Below are positions 61,422 through 64,000 of a DNA stretch of 64,000 nucleotides, in pieces. Source of the DNA: Erwinia_E haradaeae_F (GTDB lineage Bacteria > Pseudomonadota > Gammaproteobacteria > Enterobacterales > Enterobacteriaceae); contig NZ_LR217698.1 of NCBI RefSeq assembly GCF_900698855.1, positions 620,001 through 684,000 of the forward strand, read 5' to 3'. Positions within the stretch are counted from its first letter, which is position 1. The number at the start of each line of letters is the position of its first letter. The notes under the pieces were generated by a model. It was not told the DNA's origin and did not search any database. It was given only the letters and a program-made list of their open reading frames with translations. Position numbers and translations under genes: made by a program.

Positions 61422-62896
61422 CATTTATTTATTTAATATAAAATCTATATAATTATTAATAGAATATATTCTAGTATAGAAAAAATATTTTCATATTAAA
61501 ATATTAGAAAAACACCACACTATAACTATATAATAAAATATTAAATATATTTAATTCGTTCTGAATAACTTATAAGTCTATAACTTAGACATATAGAAAG
61601 CAAAATGTCAATTTTAAATAAAAAAACTTATCAAATATATCTTTCTTATTTTATTAAGAAGAAAAATTAATATACTCTTAAAAATCTCTTATTAATAATA
61701 AGACTTGTTATCAGATAATAACATGATGACTAATATAATCTCATATTCATATATTATCAAATTATAACAATTGATTCTTATTAATAAATAATCAATTGAT
61801 ATTAATATAATGTATTACTCATACTACACATTAGTCAATATTAAGACAAATAACATTACTCATAAATTATTTTTTATTAATGAAAGATATTAACACACTT
61901 AAATATATCTAACACTCATTGTTACACTATTTATTATAAGTAAAAATTAATAATATATTCATATGTAGAAATATAGTAAAAAAATTATACTAAAACTTAC
62001 ATGTAATTTAATTAAATATATTAATTAACACTACACAATCCAAGTAATGTACTCATACCATAACAGTATATAACGATCAATGACTATAATATATATAGAT
62101 TCCTCTATTGTATAATACATATTAAAATTTACTAAAAATATAATATCCTTAATATCTTGAAAAAATTTAAAACAATTTAAATCAAGAAAATTTCTTATTA
62201 TTCTGAAAGAATGAAATCTTAATAGATCTCTTTTCTGTTGCATTTTTGCAAAAATAAAATATATTCAAATCTACACAAATCTTTAGCAAAACAACTGGAA
62301 ATACAAATCAATCCCCAATAAATATTAAAATATCAATATTCATATTGACACAATTAATATTTACTTCATCATCACTATCTCTTCGATCTTAAAGAAATCA
62401 TTAATAAATCTTTCCATTTCTGATACTTAAGGATCAGCGTTAGTCATCTAAAAGATCACCGGAAAAACTAACTACTATCAAAAAGAACAAAATTTAATAG
62501 AATGAATATTCTATAGAATCAAAATTAAAAATAATCATAATGCTCTTATAATACCAAACTGAATCAACCAGTCTTAATATAGATAGTAAGATAAAGAGTA
62601 TGTTTCCTCTATGAGCCAAAAAGTTGAAAACTATATATTTAAAACTATCCATTCCATCCTAAATAATTATTCAACAAATCTTTTTGATGAAAAAAGTCTG
62701 CATCTATATTCGATATAGATGAATACAAAAATTACATTTTAAAACGTACCCAATTTCTGCCTAGAAAAAAAGATTAAAAAGTAAAATTGGTCTGTGTATC
62801 CTGGATCCTCTAAACCATAGAGTAATCTTTATAGATCGTAAAAATAAAATGAAAATCATCAACTTATTTGATTCTCTCTTATTTGTTGTAAATAGA

Positions 62897-63541
62897 TTAT
62901 TCAAAAAATTGATTAATTTTTGCTTTTAAAATATCAATAGCAATACGATTTTTCCCTCCTCGTGGTACAATGATATCAGCATATTGTTTACAAGGTTCAA
63001 TAAATTGCAAGAACATGGGTCGTACGGTTTCCTGATACTGAGCTATTACTGAATCCATAGAACGACCGCGCTGATTGACATCACGCTGAATACGACGCAT
63101 AAGGCAAATATCAAGAGGGGTATCAACGAAAATAGAAAAATTCATTTCTTTTCGCAATTGAATATTAGTTAAAAGAAGAATTCCTTCAAGGATAATAACC
63201 TTTGTTGGTTTTATATGAAGTGTTTGACCAGTACGAGTATGCTCAACATAACTGTATATCGGAAGATCAATAGGGTGACCTGATTTTAAAATTTGTAGAT
63301 GCTCTAAAAGCAAACTGTGATCCATAGAATTTGGATGATCATAATTAGTTTTAACCCGTTCAACCATAGTAAGGTGTCCTTGGTCTCTATAATAAGCATC
63401 CTCAGGAATTACACCAATATTATCATCACCAAAACGATCTCGAACTTCATGATAGAGTGTACTAGCAATCAAGCTCTTTCCCGAGGCAGATGCGCCTGCA
63501 ATACCTATAATGACGCATTGATGATGCAACTGTTCAATCAT
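62897..63541 (-). CDS. udk: uridine kinase
   Basis: Udk phosphorylates uridine and cytidine to UMP and CMP in pyrimidine salvage. The product has 214 residues (E. coli 213) and is highly conserved. The P-loop GIAGASASGKS is at 13-23, followed by VIPEDAYYRDQ, TNYDHPNSMDHSLL, VIILEGILLL, DICLMRRIQRDVNQRGRS and the C-terminal VPRGGKNRIAIDILKAKI. Its presence suggests that nucleosides taken from the host are used. The sequence just upstream (63542 onward) differs in composition from the rest of the window. Confidence 0.96.
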   Translation of the reverse strand: MIEQLHHQCVIIGIAGASASGKSLIASTLYHEVRDRFGDDNIGVIPEDAYYRDQGHLTMVERVKTNYDHPNSMDHSLLLEHLQILKSGHPIDLPIYSYVEHTRTGQTLHIKPTKVIILEGILLLTNIQLRKEMNFSIFVDTPLDICLMRRIQRDVNQRGRSMDSVIAQYQETVRPMFLQFIEPCKQYADIIVPRGGKNRIAIDILKAKINQFFE

Positions 63542-63851
63542 ATCTTAACGACCTGAACTTAGGACCATATTAACGAGTAAGTGCTCCATCTAGGTTTCTA
63601 GATATTTAAACAAGATAGCGACCACTAAATTCAGAATATAATACAGCCAGGTAGCCTGATATCCGAAATAGTACTCCTTTAGTATAATGCTACCGCCATC
63701 CAAAAACACTAGATGATCCGAATGCATGAGGTTTAATCGTACTTCATGCTCTAACTACTAGCTATGATCGAATTCATGTTCTATGAACATCAATACATCC
63801 AGTCTAGTCTTCAAGAACGTATTAAAAGCGCCTCCTTTCAAGGATAAAGTT
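63542..63851 (-). pseudogene. possible recently decayed gene remnant
   Basis: These 310 bp are visibly richer in G+C than the other non-coding stretches. On the - strand a Shine-Dalgarno-like AAAGGAGGCG near 63830 is followed by a frame with two adjacent stops (63755-63760), after which 54 codons stay open to a stop at 63590-63592; these include HLVFLDGGS and a hydrophobic WLYYILNLVVAILF. I do not recognise the protein. The combination suggests a membrane or exported protein gene that was disrupted fairly recently, but a chance frame cannot be excluded. Confidence 0.3.
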
Positions 63852-64000
63852 TTATAAAAATAAAACCTTGACAACAGTAAAATTGATCATTGGTTCTAAA
63901 ATACCTTGTTGTACTGCAACTAACTGCAGCTCATAATCACCCATTTTATACGTTTTCAGAATAACTGCATACAAATCTTCTGCACCGTGCCCTATCGCAC
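63852..64000 (-). CDS. unidentified gene, 3' end only
   Basis: An open frame enters from beyond the right edge and ends with TAA at 63852-63854, giving the last 48 residues. They begin AIGHGAEDLYAVILKTYKMG and end NFTVVKVLFL. Codon composition (more G and C, many GNN codons) is that of a real gene, unlike the deserts, and no other frame is open across the segment. I do not recognise the family. The downstream AAAGGAGGCG just after its stop suggests that it was followed by a second gene in the same operon, now apparently broken. Confidence 0.4.
   Translation of the reverse strand, partial: AIGHGAEDLYAVILKTYKMGDYELQLVAVQQGILEPMINFTVVKVLFL

Larger units (their letters stand above)
59091..62896. 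other. 3.8-kb gene desert between mrcB and udk
   Basis: The largest gene-free stretch of the window. The only frame of some length, 62031-62243 on the - strand (70 codons), is rich in Ile, Tyr, Phe and Asn and matches nothing I know. No tRNA or rRNA is visible. Two groups of inverted repeats are annotated at 60320-60396 and 61358-61421. Confidence 0.55.

Noticed and set aside
62031..62243. A 70-codon frame on the - strand in the mrcB-udk desert
   Set aside because: Composition is Ile/Tyr/Phe/Asn-rich as expected from translated AT-rich noise. There is no Shine-Dalgarno, no known family and no neighbour.
1..64000. CRISPR arrays, insertion sequences, phage genes, toxin-antitoxin pairs, rRNA and tRNA
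   Set aside because: No regularly spaced repeats, transposase-like frames, small gene pairs with Shine-Dalgarno sites, or G+C-rich structured RNA stretches were seen on either strand.

Overview
The window looks like a piece of the chromosome of a strongly reduced, AT-rich gammaproteobacterium of the Enterobacterales, most likely an obligate or near-obligate insect endosymbiont. The evidence is that nearly every protein aligns end to end with its Escherichia coli counterpart at almost the same length, local gene orders are enterobacterial (the mur/fts cluster, lolB-ispE-prsA facing prfA-prmC, divergent pgpB/ribA, secD-secF near tgt), and only housekeeping genes remain. About a third of the window (roughly 22-23 kb) is very AT-rich sequence without credible genes. 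I cannot name the genus from the sequence. I saw no insertion sequence, phage gene, CRISPR array, tRNA or rRNA.

Layout. 1-1729: gene-free. 1730-17758: cell wall and division cluster on the + strand, ftsI-murE-murF-mraY-murD-ftsW-murG(frameshifted)-murC-ddlB-[gap where ftsQ normally sits]-ftsA-ftsZ-lpxC. 17773-21624: a dciA-like (DUF721) gene on the - strand, then secA, with no secM between them. 23031-27133: epmB/efp divergent pair, then rsxE-nth, the rsxE apparently orphaned from its operon. 27796-34938: tpiA, prfB-lysS, kdsA, tyrS. 34939-38210: a 3.3-kb desert. 38211-44332: lolB-ispE-prsA (-) and prfA-prmC (+), with the place of hemA empty. 44395-49624: secF, secD and tgt (-), yajC missing. 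50258-59090: ydiK, pgpB, ribA and mrcB, each isolated by 0.6-1.8 kb of non-coding DNA. 59091-62896: a 3.8-kb desert. 62897-64000: udk (-), a stretch of visibly higher G+C that looks like a fresher gene remnant, and the 3' end of an unidentified gene cut by the window edge.

How the genes fit together. The cell still makes peptidoglycan (cytoplasmic Mur pathway, MraY, the synthases FtsI/FtsW and MrcB, PgpB for undecaprenyl-pyrophosphate recycling) and probably lipid A/Kdo (LpxC, KdsA) in an outer membrane that still has lipoprotein sorting (LolB). It divides with FtsZ/FtsA/FtsW/FtsI, exports protein by SecA/SecDF, makes isoprenoids through IspE, and keeps a full translation-termination set (RF1, RF2, PrmC) plus EF-P with its lysylation helper EpmB. 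Losses are visible as holes of about the right size in otherwise conserved gene orders: rsmH/ftsL, ftsQ, secM, rsxABCDG, hemA and yajC.

No new multi-gene system is apparent. The features most worth a second look are the single-base frameshift in murG, the loss of the programmed frameshift in prfB, the orphan rsxE, several strong hairpins placed exactly at gene ends, and the compositionally distinct right edge.
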